A stretch of DNA of 64,000 nucleotides, taken from NCBI RefSeq assembly GCF_002776555.1, contig NZ_CP021497.1:62001-126000 (forward strand), given 5' to 3'. Positions 1-9,769 of this stretch are shown here, piece by piece. A model generated the notes under the pieces. It was not told the DNA's origin and did not search any database. It worked only from the letters and a program-made list of their open reading frames with translations. The DNA comes from Candidatus Legionella polyplacis. GTDB taxonomy: Bacteria; Pseudomonadota; Gammaproteobacteria; Legionellales; Legionellaceae. Position 1 is the stretch's first letter. Each line of letters begins with the position of its first letter. The position numbers and the translations under genes are program-made.

Positions 1-608
1 TTTAATTTATAAGAAGTTAATTTAATTTGATCATTACCTTTTATATCTTCTACTCCAATATTTAATAACCCAACTTTAGGATTCATTTTTTTATCTAAAA
101 TCTCAATTAAAGCAGTTCCCATAATTGCAAATTGAAATAAATGTTCTACATTACAGGTAATATTCGCACCTAAATCTAAAATGCGAGTTTTCCCAGTTAT
201 AGTTGGAAAGACAGCCATAATTCCAGGTCTTTCAATTCCAGGTAAAGTTTTTAAAAAAAAATTAGATATTGCTACTAATGCTCCTGTATTTCCAGCACTT
301 ACACATGCATGAGCTTTTTTTTCTTTAATTAATTTTATTGCTATATGCATAGAAGAATTTTTTTTGTTTCTTATAGCACTTATCGGAGATTGATTCATAG
401 AAATTTCTTCAGATGTATGAACAATTGAAAATTGTTCATGTTTAATCATATTAAACTTTTTAAGTTGCATATGAATTTGTTCTTGATTACCAACTAATAA
501 TAATTTTAAATTTGAATTTTTTTTTATTGAATGTACACAAGCTGGTATTGATGCTTTAACTCCATAATCTCCACCCATTACATCAATTGCAATAATTATT
601 TTTTTCAA
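1..608 (-). CDS. plsX: Phosphate acyltransferase PlsX (3' part cut by window edge)
   Basis: PlsX converts acyl-ACP to acyl-phosphate, the first acyl donor for phosphatidic acid synthesis at the membrane. About 202 residues are visible. The N-terminal AIDVMGGD motif matches the family's DAMGGD signature, and SAGNTGAL and DLGAN follow. The start is a TTG at 608-606, chosen because the first ATG lies inside the DVMGGD motif and an AAGAG ribosome-binding site lies about 8 bases upstream. The gene begins 3 bases after the rpmF stop, as in the widely conserved rpmF-plsX pair. The C-terminal part lies outside the window. Confidence 0.93.
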   Translation of the reverse strand, partial: MKKIIIAIDVMGGDYGVKASIPACVHSIKKNSNLKLLLVGNQEQIHMQLKKFNMIKHEQFSIVHTSEEISMNQSPISAIRNKKNSSMHIAIKLIKEKKAHACVSAGNTGALVAISNFFLKTLPGIERPGIMAVFPTITGKTRILDLGANITCNVEHLFQFAIMGTALIEILDKKMNPKVGLLNIGVEDIKGNDQIKLTSYKL

Positions 609-611
609 TTT

Positions 612-806
612 TTACTCTTTTATTTTTTTAGTTTTTTTAATATGTAGTATTTTTTTTCCTTTGTAATAACCATCTTTTGTTATATGATGTCTTATATGTA
701 CTTCTTTGGTAACATTATCTATTGATAATGTAGGAATATGTACTTGATCATGAGATCTTCTCATATTTCTTTTTGAACGAGACTTTTTATTTTGTTGTAC
801 TGCCAT
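612..806 (-). CDS. rpmF: 50S ribosomal protein L32
   Basis: L32 is a small basic protein of the large ribosomal subunit. The 64-residue product begins [17 protein letters not shown], the conserved family start, and contains the central [16 protein letters not shown] region. Length is normal for proteobacterial L32 (about 57-64). It lies immediately upstream of plsX on the same strand, the classic ribosome-lipid synthesis operon. The usual upstream partner yceD (DUF177) is not present; the preceding 247 bases are A/T-rich and carry no gene that I can see. Confidence 0.97.
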   Translation of the reverse strand: MAVQQNKKSRSKRNMRRSHDQVHIPTLSIDNVTKEVHIRHHITKDGYYKGKKILHIKKTKKIKE

Positions 807-1053
807 ATATTTATATCCTCATAATAATATTTTCTTAAAATATAAGAATAACAATAATCATATCGTATTATAATTAAAATTTAATATTTATTAAAATTAT
901 TAATATAAAAATCTTTAATAAATTTAAAAAAAATTATATATAAAATATATTATATTTTATATATTATCAATATAAATAGAAATTAATTTCTATTTTTAAT
1001 TTTATAGTTTAAAATAATTTAATAAAGTCAATTTATAAAATTATATTATTTTA

Positions 1054-2151
1054 ATGAAAGCAAAAGTAATTGTAGCTATGTCAGGAGGAGTAGATTCGTC
1101 CGTTGCTGCGTGGATGTTGAAAAAACAAAAGTATTTAGTTGAAGGATTATTTGTTAAAAATTGGGAAAAGGATGACATTTTAGGAAAATGTGCATTTGAA
1201 AATGATTGGAATGATGCAAAATTAATATGTAAACAACTAAATATTCCTATTCATTATGCTAATTTTTCTGAGGAATATTGGGAAAAGGTATTTAAATTAT
1301 TTATTAACGAATATGAACAAGGTAAAATTCCAAATCCAGATATTATTTGTAATAAAGAAATTAAATTTAAAATTATTCTGAAATATTCTATGCTAAAATT
1401 AGGTGCTGATTTTTTAGCTACAGGACATTACGCAAAAATATCTTATAAAAAACAATTATATAACAATAGTCCTTTGTTTCAGGCAAAAGATAAAAAAAGA
1501 GACCAAACATATTTTTTGCATGCAGTTAATCCAAAAATTTTTAAGTATTTATTATTCCCGTTAGGAGATCATTATAAAATGGATGTTAGAAAACTAGCAA
1601 AAAAATTAGGATTTACTAATTATAATAAAAAAAGTTCAACAGGATTATGCTTTATAGGAAAAAAGAATTTTAAAAATTTTTTACAAGAATTTTTTTTATT
1701 AAAACCTGGATTTATTAAAAATGTTAATGGGAAAATATTAGGAAAACATGATGGAGTATTTTTTTATACAATAGGTCAAAGAAAAGGATTAGGTATAGGT
1801 GGAAAAAAAAATACTGATCAACTACCTTGGTATGTACAACATAAAAATATAAAAACAAATACATTAATTGTGGTTCAAGGAATTAATAATTTTTTACTAT
1901 ATTCAAAAAATATTTATTGTGAACCTATTCATTGGCTATTAAAACCATTTAAGTTTCCATTTAATTGTTTTGCAAAAATAAGGCATGGATATAATCAAGA
2001 ATTGTGTACAGTATTTGAATGTAACGATAGTTTAGATTATTATGTTGAATTTTATTATTTACAACGCGCTATAAACCCTGGACAATATATTGTTTTTTAT
2101 AAAAATAATCAGTGTCTTGGAGGTGCAAAAATAAAATATGTCATTCATTAA
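1054..2151 (+). CDS. mnmA: tRNA-specific 2-thiouridylase MnmA
   Basis: MnmA transfers sulfur to U34 of tRNA-Lys, -Glu and -Gln, using sulfur mobilised by IscS (encoded in this window at about 21 kb). The 365-residue protein has the N-terminal ATP-binding P-loop SGGVDSS at about residues 10-16 and the conserved VKNW segment. One catalytic cysteine is in NPDIICN (about residue 100) and the second is in STGLCFIG (about residue 195). GQRKGLGIGG is in the central domain. Length is normal for the family. It reads away from rpmF-plsX and is followed 39 bases later by erpA. Confidence 0.97.
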   Translation: MKAKVIVAMSGGVDSSVAAWMLKKQKYLVEGLFVKNWEKDDILGKCAFENDWNDAKLICKQLNIPIHYANFSEEYWEKVFKLFINEYEQGKIPNPDIICNKEIKFKIILKYSMLKLGADFLATGHYAKISYKKQLYNNSPLFQAKDKKRDQTYFLHAVNPKIFKYLLFPLGDHYKMDVRKLAKKLGFTNYNKKSSTGLCFIGKKNFKNFLQEFFLLKPGFIKNVNGKILGKHDGVFFYTIGQRKGLGIGGKKNTDQLPWYVQHKNIKTNTLIVVQGINNFLLYSKNIYCEPIHWLLKPFKFPFNCFAKIRHGYNQELCTVFECNDSLDYYVEFYYLQRAINPGQYIVFYKNNQCLGGAKIKYVIH

Positions 2152-2190
2152 TTAAATTTATAACAAATATTTATTTAAATAAAATAAATT

Positions 2191-2571
2191 ATGAAAAACA
2201 TAGAAAATAATTTATCAAAATCATCAACTAAAATTGACATTTCTATTAAAGCTATAGATAAAATTTATTCTTTAATATCTAAAAAAAATATAAACTATAA
2301 TTTAAGAATTAGTATTATTAGTGGTGGATGTAATGGATTGCAATATAAAATCTTTTTAGATCAAAAAATACTTAAAAATGATTTTATTTTTATAAAAAAA
2401 TGTTCAGACGGAAAATCAAATATAAAATTAGTTATAAATTCAATTAGTTATCCATATTTAAAAAAAATAAAAATTGACTATTTACAAGATATTAAAGGAG
2501 AGAGATTTATTATATACAATCCTATGGCTTTATCTACTTGTAGTTGTGGAGAATCATTTAATATATTTTAA
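2191..2571 (+). CDS. erpA: A-type iron-sulfur carrier, ErpA-like
   Basis: A-type carriers receive Fe-S clusters from the Isc scaffold and pass them to apo-proteins. The 126-residue product has the three required cysteines in GGCNGLQY and the C-terminal CSCGESF. The GERFIIYNP segment before the cysteine pair resembles ErpA more than IscA, and a separate IscA is encoded at about 20 kb. A lysine/serine-rich stretch (about residues 66-76) is longer than in the E. coli homologue. The ErpA versus IscA assignment rests on this resemblance; the family assignment is firm. Confidence 0.85.
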   Translation: MKNIENNLSKSSTKIDISIKAIDKIYSLISKKNINYNLRISIISGGCNGLQYKIFLDQKILKNDFIFIKKCSDGKSNIKLVINSISYPYLKKIKIDYLQDIKGERFIIYNPMALSTCSCGESFNIF

Positions 2572-2838
2572 ATGCGTAAAAATAATTAAAAAATTTTAAA
2601 TTTTATCTAAATATTTATTTTAACAAACTGTAATAATTTAATTTTAAAAAAATTAATTCGATAATTCATTATCAATAATCTATTTTCTAGTGGTTCTTTA
2701 CCTTAATATTCACTTATTACATTTTATAATTATTAATTTAATATAAAATTAATATGTTTTCTTAATTTAAATAAAAATTTAATATAAAAATATTAAATAT
2801 ATTTTAAAAAAATAATAATAATAATTTTTATTTTAAAC

Positions 2839-4578
2839 TTAATTCATTATTTCTGATGGAGAATTAGTTAACATACACGTTGCTGAATTAGTTTTTGGAA
2901 ATGCTATAACATCACGAATAGATTTGGAATTAGTTAATAACATGATTAATCGATCAATACCTAAAGCAATTCCACCATGAGGAGGACATCCATGCTTTAA
3001 AGCATTTAAAAAAAATCCAAAATCATATTTTATTTTTTTTTCATCAATATCTAATATAGAAAATATAGTATTTTGCAAATCAAAATCATGAATTCGAATA
3101 GAACCACCTCCAATCTCATATCCATTAATTATAAGATCATATGATTTGGATAAAACTTTTAGAGGATTTTTTTTTAAAAATTCAAGATTATTTTTTTTTG
3201 GAGCTACAAATGGATGATGAGCAGATTGTAATTTTTTAGTTCTTTCATTCAATAAAAACATAGGATAATCTGTAATCCATAAAATAGACCATTTAGAAGT
3301 AGAAATTAAATTTTTACTATTTCCTATTTCTACACGTAAATTTCCCATAGATTCATAAACAATATTCTTGTAACCAACGCAAATAAAAATAATTTCATTA
3401 GATGTAACTGACATAAAATGAAGAATTTCATTGATACAATTTTTAGATAAAAAATTTAAGATAGAAAATTTTGATCTTATATAAGTTGGCATGTTATCAT
3501 ATAAACTTAAATAAAAAAATTTTTTAACTTTGTATTTTTTCATAAATGTTATGTACTGAATTATTTCTTCATTAGAAATGCTACAATAACTAGGAACTTT
3601 AAAAGCAATTATTTGATTATTAAAATCTTCTTTAATTTTAAAGAAAATATTAAAATCATACTTTTTAATTATTTTAGTGATATTAATTAATTCAATAGGA
3701 ATACGTAAATCAGGTTTATCAGTTCCAAATTTATTAATTGCATCTAAATATTTCAGACTAATAAATTTTTTAGCTAAAGTAATATCAAGAAATTTTTTAA
3801 ATATTTTTATTAACATATCTTCAATTACTTTTTGAACATGTCTTTCTTTGATAAATGACATTTCTATATCAAGCTGTGTAAATTCTGGTTGTCTGTCAGA
3901 TCTTAAATCTTCATCTCTAAAACAACGAACAATTTGATAATATTTGTTAAATCCTGACATCATAATTAATTGTTTAAATAATTGTGGAGATTGAGGTAAG
4001 GCATAGAATTTACTAAGATCTAATCGTGATTGAACAAAATAATCTCTTGCACCTTCCGGAGTAGATCTGGTTAAAAATGGAGTTTCAATATCAATAAAAC
4101 CTTTTTTATTTAAATAATTTCTAATATACTGAATTAAATTATGGCGAAATATTAAATTTTTTTGCATTTTATCTCGTCTTAAATCTAAATATCTAAATGT
4201 ATATCTCATATTTTCACTTATATTCAACCTTTTACATTCATTTGGAGTAAATGGAAGTAAGGTAGCTGGATTTAATATTTTTAACTCATAAACTAATATT
4301 TCAATATAACTTATTTTAGAATTATGATTTTTTGATATATTTGAACAACTACATACTAAACCTTTAACCCAGATTACATCTTCGCAATGTATTTTTTTTG
4401 CAACAGAAAAAACTTTTTCATATTTATATGAACAAACAACTTGTAAAATTCCAGAATGATCCCTAACATCAAAAAATATTATTTTCTTATGTTGTCTATA
4501 ATTATCTATCCATCCACATATACTTATTATTTTATTAAGTATCTTTTTATTTACATTACCACAATAATGAGATCGCAT
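2839..4578 (-). CDS. aspS: Aspartyl-tRNA synthetase
   Basis: This class II synthetase charges tRNA-Asp in the cytoplasm. The 579-residue protein (E. coli 590) has an N-terminal OB anticodon-binding domain containing FFDVRDHSGILQVV. Motif 2 is around FRDEDLRSDRQPEFTQLDIE (about residues 215-235). A bacterial GAD insertion lies in the middle, and motif 3 is GIALGIDRL near the C-terminus. The ATG start gives the conserved MRSHYCG N-terminus. It stands alone, facing erpA across a 267-base A/T spacer. Confidence 0.97.
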   Translation of the reverse strand: MRSHYCGNVNKKILNKIISICGWIDNYRQHKKIIFFDVRDHSGILQVVCSYKYEKVFSVAKKIHCEDVIWVKGLVCSCSNISKNHNSKISYIEILVYELKILNPATLLPFTPNECKRLNISENMRYTFRYLDLRRDKMQKNLIFRHNLIQYIRNYLNKKGFIDIETPFLTRSTPEGARDYFVQSRLDLSKFYALPQSPQLFKQLIMMSGFNKYYQIVRCFRDEDLRSDRQPEFTQLDIEMSFIKERHVQKVIEDMLIKIFKKFLDITLAKKFISLKYLDAINKFGTDKPDLRIPIELINITKIIKKYDFNIFFKIKEDFNNQIIAFKVPSYCSISNEEIIQYITFMKKYKVKKFFYLSLYDNMPTYIRSKFSILNFLSKNCINEILHFMSVTSNEIIFICVGYKNIVYESMGNLRVEIGNSKNLISTSKWSILWITDYPMFLLNERTKKLQSAHHPFVAPKKNNLEFLKKNPLKVLSKSYDLIINGYEIGGGSIRIHDFDLQNTIFSILDIDEKKIKYDFGFFLNALKHGCPPHGGIALGIDRLIMLLTNSKSIRDVIAFPKTNSATCMLTNSPSEIMN

Positions 4579-4834
4579 GATATATTCTCTTATTTTTTTA
4601 AAAGCAGTTTATTAAAGAAAAATTTTTTTTAAAATTATTAAAATTTTTTCAAAAATATTATAATAGTTTAATTATCAGTTTATCTATTAAACTAACTGTT
4701 TTTTAATATAAATCATTTAGTAAAATATATTATATAAAATAAGTGTTTATTAATCTATAATTATAAAATTAAACTTTTTTAAGTGAAATTATTTTTATTT
4801 TGTAACAAATTTGATATTAATAATGTTAATACTA

Positions 4835-5593
4835 TTAAACAGGATTAAATGTTTCTATAAAATAGTGTTTAACAGGAAATTGGTTTTGCAAATAATTTCC
4901 TAACGCTTGTATTCCAAAACGTTCTGTAGCATGATGACCGCAAGAAAAATAGTGAATATTTAAATCTTTCGCTTGATAATAAGTTCTTTCAGAAATTTCT
5001 CCACTTATATAAGCATCTACTCCTAAATCATATGCTTTTAAAATTAGATCTTGTGCAGCTCCTGTACACCAAGCAATATTTTTTATATACTTATTTGAAG
5101 ATTGTATATGCAAAGGTATTCTTCCAATCTTTAAGATAATTAAATCTATAAATTCCTTATAAGTCTTGCATTCTTTAAAAGATCCGTACCAAAGTAAATT
5201 TTTTATATTAAATACTTTACAAGAATTAATGTTATCAAGTTCAAAAAGCTTTCCTAAACAAATATTATTACCAATTTCTTTATGACAATCCAGCGGTAAA
5301 TGATATGAAAACAATGAAACATTATTTTTTATCAATTTTTCTATTTGTTTTTTTTTAATCCCAATAATTGCTGGAGAATCTTTTTTCCAAAAATATCCAT
5401 GGTGAACGATAATCGCATCAGATTGTAATAGTTCTACTTTATCAATTACTTCATTAGAAATTGAAACAGCAGTACATAGAGAACTAATTTTTTCAGAACC
5501 TTCGATTTGTAAACCATTGTAAACTGAATCTTCGAATGTATTACATTCTAATAAATCATTTAAATAAGAATCTAAAAAATTACGTAGAATCAT
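4835..5593 (-). CDS. NIF3-like dinuclear metal-binding protein (YbgI family)
   Basis: Members of the NIF3/YbgI family bind two metal ions. Many are annotated as GTP cyclohydrolase 1 type 2, but the cellular role is unsettled. The 252-residue protein contains the metal ligands in IVHHGYFW (about residues 62-69), the YHLPLDCH segment (about 97-104) and the C-terminal SCGHHATERFGIQALG motif. Its ATG overlaps the murA stop codon by one base (TAATG), so it is probably translated with murA and ibaG as one unit. Retention in so small a genome suggests a core role. Confidence 0.9.
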   Translation of the reverse strand: MILRNFLDSYLNDLLECNTFEDSVYNGLQIEGSEKISSLCTAVSISNEVIDKVELLQSDAIIVHHGYFWKKDSPAIIGIKKKQIEKLIKNNVSLFSYHLPLDCHKEIGNNICLGKLFELDNINSCKVFNIKNLLWYGSFKECKTYKEFIDLIILKIGRIPLHIQSSNKYIKNIAWCTGAAQDLILKAYDLGVDAYISGEISERTYYQAKDLNIHYFSCGHHATERFGIQALGNYLQNQFPVKHYFIETFNPV

Positions 5594-6870
5594 TAAATAA
5601 TTATATTTCTCCTTTTAATATCCGCTCCCAATAAAGTCAATTTATTTTCAATATTATCGTATCCTCTATCAATATAGTCAATATATTCTATAATAGTTTT
5701 TCCAACCGCAATTAATCCAGCTAAAATTAAACTTGCAGCAGATCGTAAATCACTTGCTTTCACAAATGTTCCCAATAATTTTTTATTTCCTATTATCAAA
5801 ATTTTATTTTTGTTTAAAATTATTTTAGCACCCATAGATATCAATTCTTTTATATGTGTAAATCTATTTTTAAAAACAGTTTCAATAATTAAAGAGATTC
5901 CATTTGCAATAATATTTAAAATAATAAATTGTGGTTGCATATCTGTTGGAAAAAATGGATAGGTAGCTGTTACAATATTTACCGAATTTAAAGATGTTAT
6001 TTTATTCATATTTACTTCAATAGAATTTTTCCCAATATTTAAATTAACCCCTGATTTTTTAATAACAAATAAAATTGATGATAAAATATTTGGATTAATA
6101 TTATCGATTAACAATCTTCCTTTTGTTATAATTCCAGCTATTAAATACGTACCAGCTTCAATTCTATCTGATATTATTGAATAATACTTATAATTTCCAT
6201 GTAAATATTTAACTCCTTTTATCATAAGAGTATTTGTACCAATACCATAAATTTTTGCTCCTAACTCAGTTAAAAATTTAGATAAATCTACAATTTCTGG
6301 TTCACAAGCAGCATTTTTAATAATTATTTCCCCATTTACAAAAATTGATGTCATTAATATATTTTCTGTTCCAGTGACAGTAACCATATCAAATACAAAA
6401 GTTCCAGATTTTATCTTTTTTTTTATAGAGGCATTAATAAATTTATCCTCTATATAAATATCAATTCCCATTTTTTTTAAGATATTTAAATGTAAATCAA
6501 TAGGACGGACACCAATATTACATCCTCCTGGAAAACCAATTCTAACTTTTCCAAACCTTAATAATAATGGACCTAAAACTAGAATAGAAGCTCTAATTTT
6601 TTTAGTAAAACTAAACGGTACATAAAAACTATCAATATTAGATGAATTAATTTTGATATTATTTTTAGTGTAAAAAGTTATTTTTGAACCTATTAATTTT
6701 AATATTTCTAACATAATCTTTACATCTTTGATATCTGGTATATTAGAAATATAAACATCATCTTCAGTAAGTAATGAAGCTGCTATTATAGGTAATGCTG
6801 CATTTTTAGATCCAGAAATACTAACTTTTCCATTTAAAGAATTTCCTCCATTAATAATAAATTGACTCAT
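5593..6870 (-). CDS. murA: UDP-N-acetylglucosamine 1-carboxyvinyltransferase MurA
   Basis: MurA makes the first committed step of peptidoglycan synthesis, adding enolpyruvate to UDP-GlcNAc. The 425-residue protein has the N-terminal GGNSLNGKVSISGSKNAALP signature. Its catalytic Cys lies in PGGCNIGVRPIDLH (about residue 116), the residue attacked by fosfomycin, so the product should be fosfomycin-sensitive. DLRSAASLILAG lies near the C-terminus. Its start overlaps the ibaG stop by 4 bases. With murE and an L,D-transpeptidase in the same window, it shows that a peptidoglycan wall is still made. Confidence 0.97.
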   Translation of the reverse strand: MSQFIINGGNSLNGKVSISGSKNAALPIIAASLLTEDDVYISNIPDIKDVKIMLEILKLIGSKITFYTKNNIKINSSNIDSFYVPFSFTKKIRASILVLGPLLLRFGKVRIGFPGGCNIGVRPIDLHLNILKKMGIDIYIEDKFINASIKKKIKSGTFVFDMVTVTGTENILMTSIFVNGEIIIKNAACEPEIVDLSKFLTELGAKIYGIGTNTLMIKGVKYLHGNYKYYSIISDRIEAGTYLIAGIITKGRLLIDNINPNILSSILFVIKKSGVNLNIGKNSIEVNMNKITSLNSVNIVTATYPFFPTDMQPQFIILNIIANGISLIIETVFKNRFTHIKELISMGAKIILNKNKILIIGNKKLLGTFVKASDLRSAASLILAGLIAVGKTIIEYIDYIDRGYDNIENKLTLLGADIKRRNIII

Positions 6871-7112
6871 AATTTCTTATTCCATTCTTGTCTTGTAAAA
6901 AGATTCATTTTTATAGAATGTATATCATTATTTAAAAAATATTTTTTTAATTTAGAATAAACGAATTTTTGCTTTTCTAATTCTGATTTATTTATAAATA
7001 AATCAGAAACAATAGTTAAGTCACAATGAGATACATTGTATTCTACATCAACAAAATCTATATTTTTTGTATTTAAAAATATATTTTTTAATTCATCAAC
7101 AATCGTAACCAT
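6867..7112 (-). CDS. ibaG: BolA-family protein IbaG (YrbA)
   Basis: BolA/IbaG proteins pair with monothiol glutaredoxins and take part in Fe-S trafficking; IbaG has also been linked to acid stress and envelope homeostasis. The 81-residue product has the family's small alpha/beta fold pattern and ends with the IHSIKMNLFTRQEW segment. This segment matches the IHAVSIKAYTPAEW region of IbaG better than BolA proper. It is first in an overlapping ibaG-murA-NIF3 unit. The ibaG-murA order is conserved in gammaproteobacteria. Confidence 0.87.
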   Translation of the reverse strand: MVTIVDELKNIFLNTKNIDFVDVEYNVSHCDLTIVSDLFINKSELEKQKFVYSKLKKYFLNNDIHSIKMNLFTRQEWNKKL

Positions 7113-7291
7113 TTTATTATAGTTTCCTAATTTTTATTAACTTTTAATTTTTTATAATTATATACATCTATAAAATATAGAAAATATTTATTAAAAATTA
7201 ATTAGTACTTAAAAAAAATAATTTCATTGTTAAAATGATTTATAATAATATAAATATTTAATTATATCAAACATAATTTTTACAATATAAA

Positions 7292-7813
7292 ATGAAAAAA
7301 ACAATACTAGACAAAGCAAAAAAAATAAAATGTTTAATCTGTGATGTAGATGGAGTATTAACAAACGGTTTTTTTTATATAGATAACCATGGAAATGAAT
7401 TTAAATCTTTTTATGTACATGATGGTATTGGAATAAAACTATTAATTATGGCAGGAATAGAAGTGGCTATTATAACTATTTCTAATAGTAAAATAATTGA
7501 TTTTAGAGTACGACAACTAGGAATTAAATATTTTTTTAAAGGACAAACCGATAAAAATCATGCTTTTAATAAACTAAAAACAATTTTAAATTTAAAAAAT
7601 GAAGAATTCGCTTATATAGGAGATGATATACCTGATATTTCAGTTATGAAACAAGTAGGATTAAGCATATCCGTATCTAATGCAACTGAACAAGCAAAAA
7701 AAAATTCTATTTGGCAAACAAAAAGAGCTGGAGGATATGGAGCAGTACGTGAAGTATGTGAGTTAATCTTAAATTCTCAAAATAAAAAAAATAGTATTAA
7801 CCAAATATTATAA
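7292..7813 (+). CDS. kdsC: 3-deoxy-D-manno-octulosonate-8-phosphate phosphatase KdsC
   Basis: KdsC removes phosphate from KDO-8-P, giving KDO for the lipopolysaccharide inner core. The 173-residue protein is a capless HAD phosphatase. Motif I is DVDGVLT (about residues 19-25), motif II is around IITISNS and motif IV is GDDIPDISVM. The length matches the family (about 170-188). It is divergent from ibaG, as kdsC and the ibaG-murA region are neighbours in many gammaproteobacteria. Its retention suggests that some LPS core synthesis continues, although no other KDO gene is in the window. Confidence 0.93.
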   Translation: MKKTILDKAKKIKCLICDVDGVLTNGFFYIDNHGNEFKSFYVHDGIGIKLLIMAGIEVAIITISNSKIIDFRVRQLGIKYFFKGQTDKNHAFNKLKTILNLKNEEFAYIGDDIPDISVMKQVGLSISVSNATEQAKKNSIWQTKRAGGYGAVREVCELILNSQNKKNSINQIL

Positions 7814-7918
7814 TTAATAAAAATTTAATTAAATTAATTTTTAATAAAATTAATACATACTTTTAATAATTAAAATCTACTATAAAATTTATTATAAAAA
7901 ATAAAATATATTAATATT

Positions 7919-8974
7919 CTACATTTTAATTTTACTATATAATTGTCCACATGAAGCATTAATATCTAAACCTCTTGTTTTACGAATAGAACTATATATG
8001 CCATTGTTTAATAATTTTTTATTAAATTTCTTAATTACTTCCATAGAAGAAGATTCATATTTAGAATGAGGAAACATATTAAATGGAATTAAATTAACTT
8101 TTGCTAAAATATTGTTTAATAATTTTATTAATTGATCAGCATGAATAGATTGGTCATTAATATTTTTTAACATAATATATTCAAAAGTAACTTTACGTTT
8201 TTGATTTTTATTAAAAATTTCTTTACATAATTTTATTAAATTAAATAATGGATATTTTTTATTTATTGGAACAAGTATATTTCTTAATTCTTCATTAGGA
8301 GCATGTAATGATATAGCAATTCCTATAGAAGTTGTATAATATAATTTTTTTAGAATTGGTACTATACCAACTGTACTTAATGTAATTTTTTTTTGAGGTA
8401 TATTATATGTAAATTTATCTGCAATAATATTTATTGCATTAATAATATTTTTAAAATTAAATAAGGGTTCCCCCATTCCCATAATTACTATATTTGTTAT
8501 ATTTTTGTCATTATATACTTTTTTTTTTCTATTTAAATTTTTATTAACTAACCAAATTTGTCCTAATATTTCAGATAAACTTAAATTTCTACTAAACCCC
8601 ATTTTTCCAGTATAACAAAAACTGCAATTTGCAATACATCCAATTTGGGATGATATACATAAAGTTTTTCTTTTTTTTTCTGGAATAAATACAGTTTCAA
8701 TATAATTTTTACATTTTAATTTTAACAACCATTTGCATGTACCATCTTTAGATTTTTTAAAACCTGCAATTGATGGTAACTCTACTTTAAAAGTACTATT
8801 TAAATAGTTACGAAATTTTTTATTAATATTAGTCATATTCAAAAAATCTTTAGTTCCAAATTTATGAATCCATTGCATAACTTGTTGAATTCTATAAGAT
8901 TTTTCATCTATACTATTAAATATCTTAAATATTTGCTCTCTATTTAAATTTAAAATATCTATTTTTTTTATCAT
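7919..8974 (-). CDS. rlmN: Dual-specificity 23S rRNA/tRNA m2A methyltransferase RlmN
   Basis: RlmN is a radical-SAM enzyme that methylates A2503 of 23S rRNA and A37 of some tRNAs. The radical-SAM cluster motif is CIANCSFC, followed by GMGEPLFN, and the methyl-carrying cysteine lies in the C-terminal NASCGQL segment. I chose the ATG at 8974 (351 residues), which places the conserved KKIDILNLNREQ at the N-terminus as in E. coli. An in-frame TTG at 9025 would add 17 hydrophobic residues unlike the family. ndk lies just upstream on the same strand, a common pairing. Confidence 0.94.
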   Translation of the reverse strand: MIKKIDILNLNREQIFKIFNSIDEKSYRIQQVMQWIHKFGTKDFLNMTNINKKFRNYLNSTFKVELPSIAGFKKSKDGTCKWLLKLKCKNYIETVFIPEKKRKTLCISSQIGCIANCSFCYTGKMGFSRNLSLSEILGQIWLVNKNLNRKKKVYNDKNITNIVIMGMGEPLFNFKNIINAINIIADKFTYNIPQKKITLSTVGIVPILKKLYYTTSIGIAISLHAPNEELRNILVPINKKYPLFNLIKLCKEIFNKNQKRKVTFEYIMLKNINDQSIHADQLIKLLNNILAKVNLIPFNMFPHSKYESSSMEVIKKFNKKLLNNGIYSSIRKTRGLDINASCGQLYSKIKM

Positions 8975-9062
8975 AAAATGAATATTGCCAAAAATAATAA
9001 ATAAAATAATTTGTTTTTTAATCAATTTAAAAAAATATTAAAAATTATTTAAATAATATTTA

Positions 9063-9482
9063 TTATATAAATATTTCATATGATTTAAAAAAAAAAGAAA
9101 TTTCTTGATAAGCTGTTTCTATACTATCTGATCCATGTACAATATTACAATTAATGTTTTCCGCAAAATCATAACGAATAGTACCTGGTAATGCATTTTT
9201 TGGATCAGTATTTCCCATTAATGCACGATTTTTTTTAATAGCATTATCTCCTTGTAAGATTTGAACTATTATAGGTCCAGAAACCATAAAATTTATTAAA
9301 TCATTAAAGAATTTTTTTTCCTTATGGATGTAATAAAATTGTATAGCTTTTTCGAAAGTAAGCTTTACAGTTTTTATAGCAATAATTTTCAATCCAGATT
9401 TTTCAAATCTATTATAAATATTTCCAACAATTAATTTTTTTACTCCATCTGGTTTAATTATTGATAAAGTTAATTCTTCCAT
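9063..9482 (-). CDS. ndk: Nucleoside diphosphate kinase
   Basis: Ndk balances nucleoside triphosphate pools by phosphate transfer from ATP through a phosphohistidine. The product of 139 residues has the N-terminal TLSIIKPDGVKK, the central RALMGNTDPKNALPGTIR segment and the catalytic His in NIVHGSDS. The ATG at 9482 gives the conserved MEELTLSIIKPD start; a TTG at 9509 upstream would add nine residues without family support. It is followed by rlmN on the same strand. Confidence 0.96.
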   Translation of the reverse strand: MEELTLSIIKPDGVKKLIVGNIYNRFEKSGLKIIAIKTVKLTFEKAIQFYYIHKEKKFFNDLINFMVSGPIIVQILQGDNAIKKNRALMGNTDPKNALPGTIRYDFAENINCNIVHGSDSIETAYQEISFFFKSYEIFI

Positions 9483-9769
9483 CACATTTTTTTTAAATAC
9501 TAAAAACAAAGTATGTTTATTTTATATATAAAATAAATTTTATTATGATAAAAATCAATATAAATATTTCATTTTAATAAAATATATTTTATTCAATAAA
9601 AGTTTATTAAAACTAAATTGAATTTAGTTAAAATCAAAATAAAATAATATTAAAAATTATAAAAATAATAATATATTTTTAATAATCAATACCATTTGAG
9701 TCAATATTGGTTTTAATCAATCCTATTAAACAATATACTTAATAAAGGTAAAATTTCCTCAAAATATAA

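Noticed and set aside
2660-2673. GATAAT-TC-ATTATC palindrome resembling half of a Fur box
   Set aside because: It lies between the 3' ends of two converging genes, has a 2-base spacer where a 7-1-7 Fur site has one, and such A/T palindromes are expected by chance here.
8975-9025. TTG-started N-terminal extension of RlmN
   Set aside because: The extra residues are hydrophobic and unlike the family; the ATG at 8974 matches the known N-terminus.
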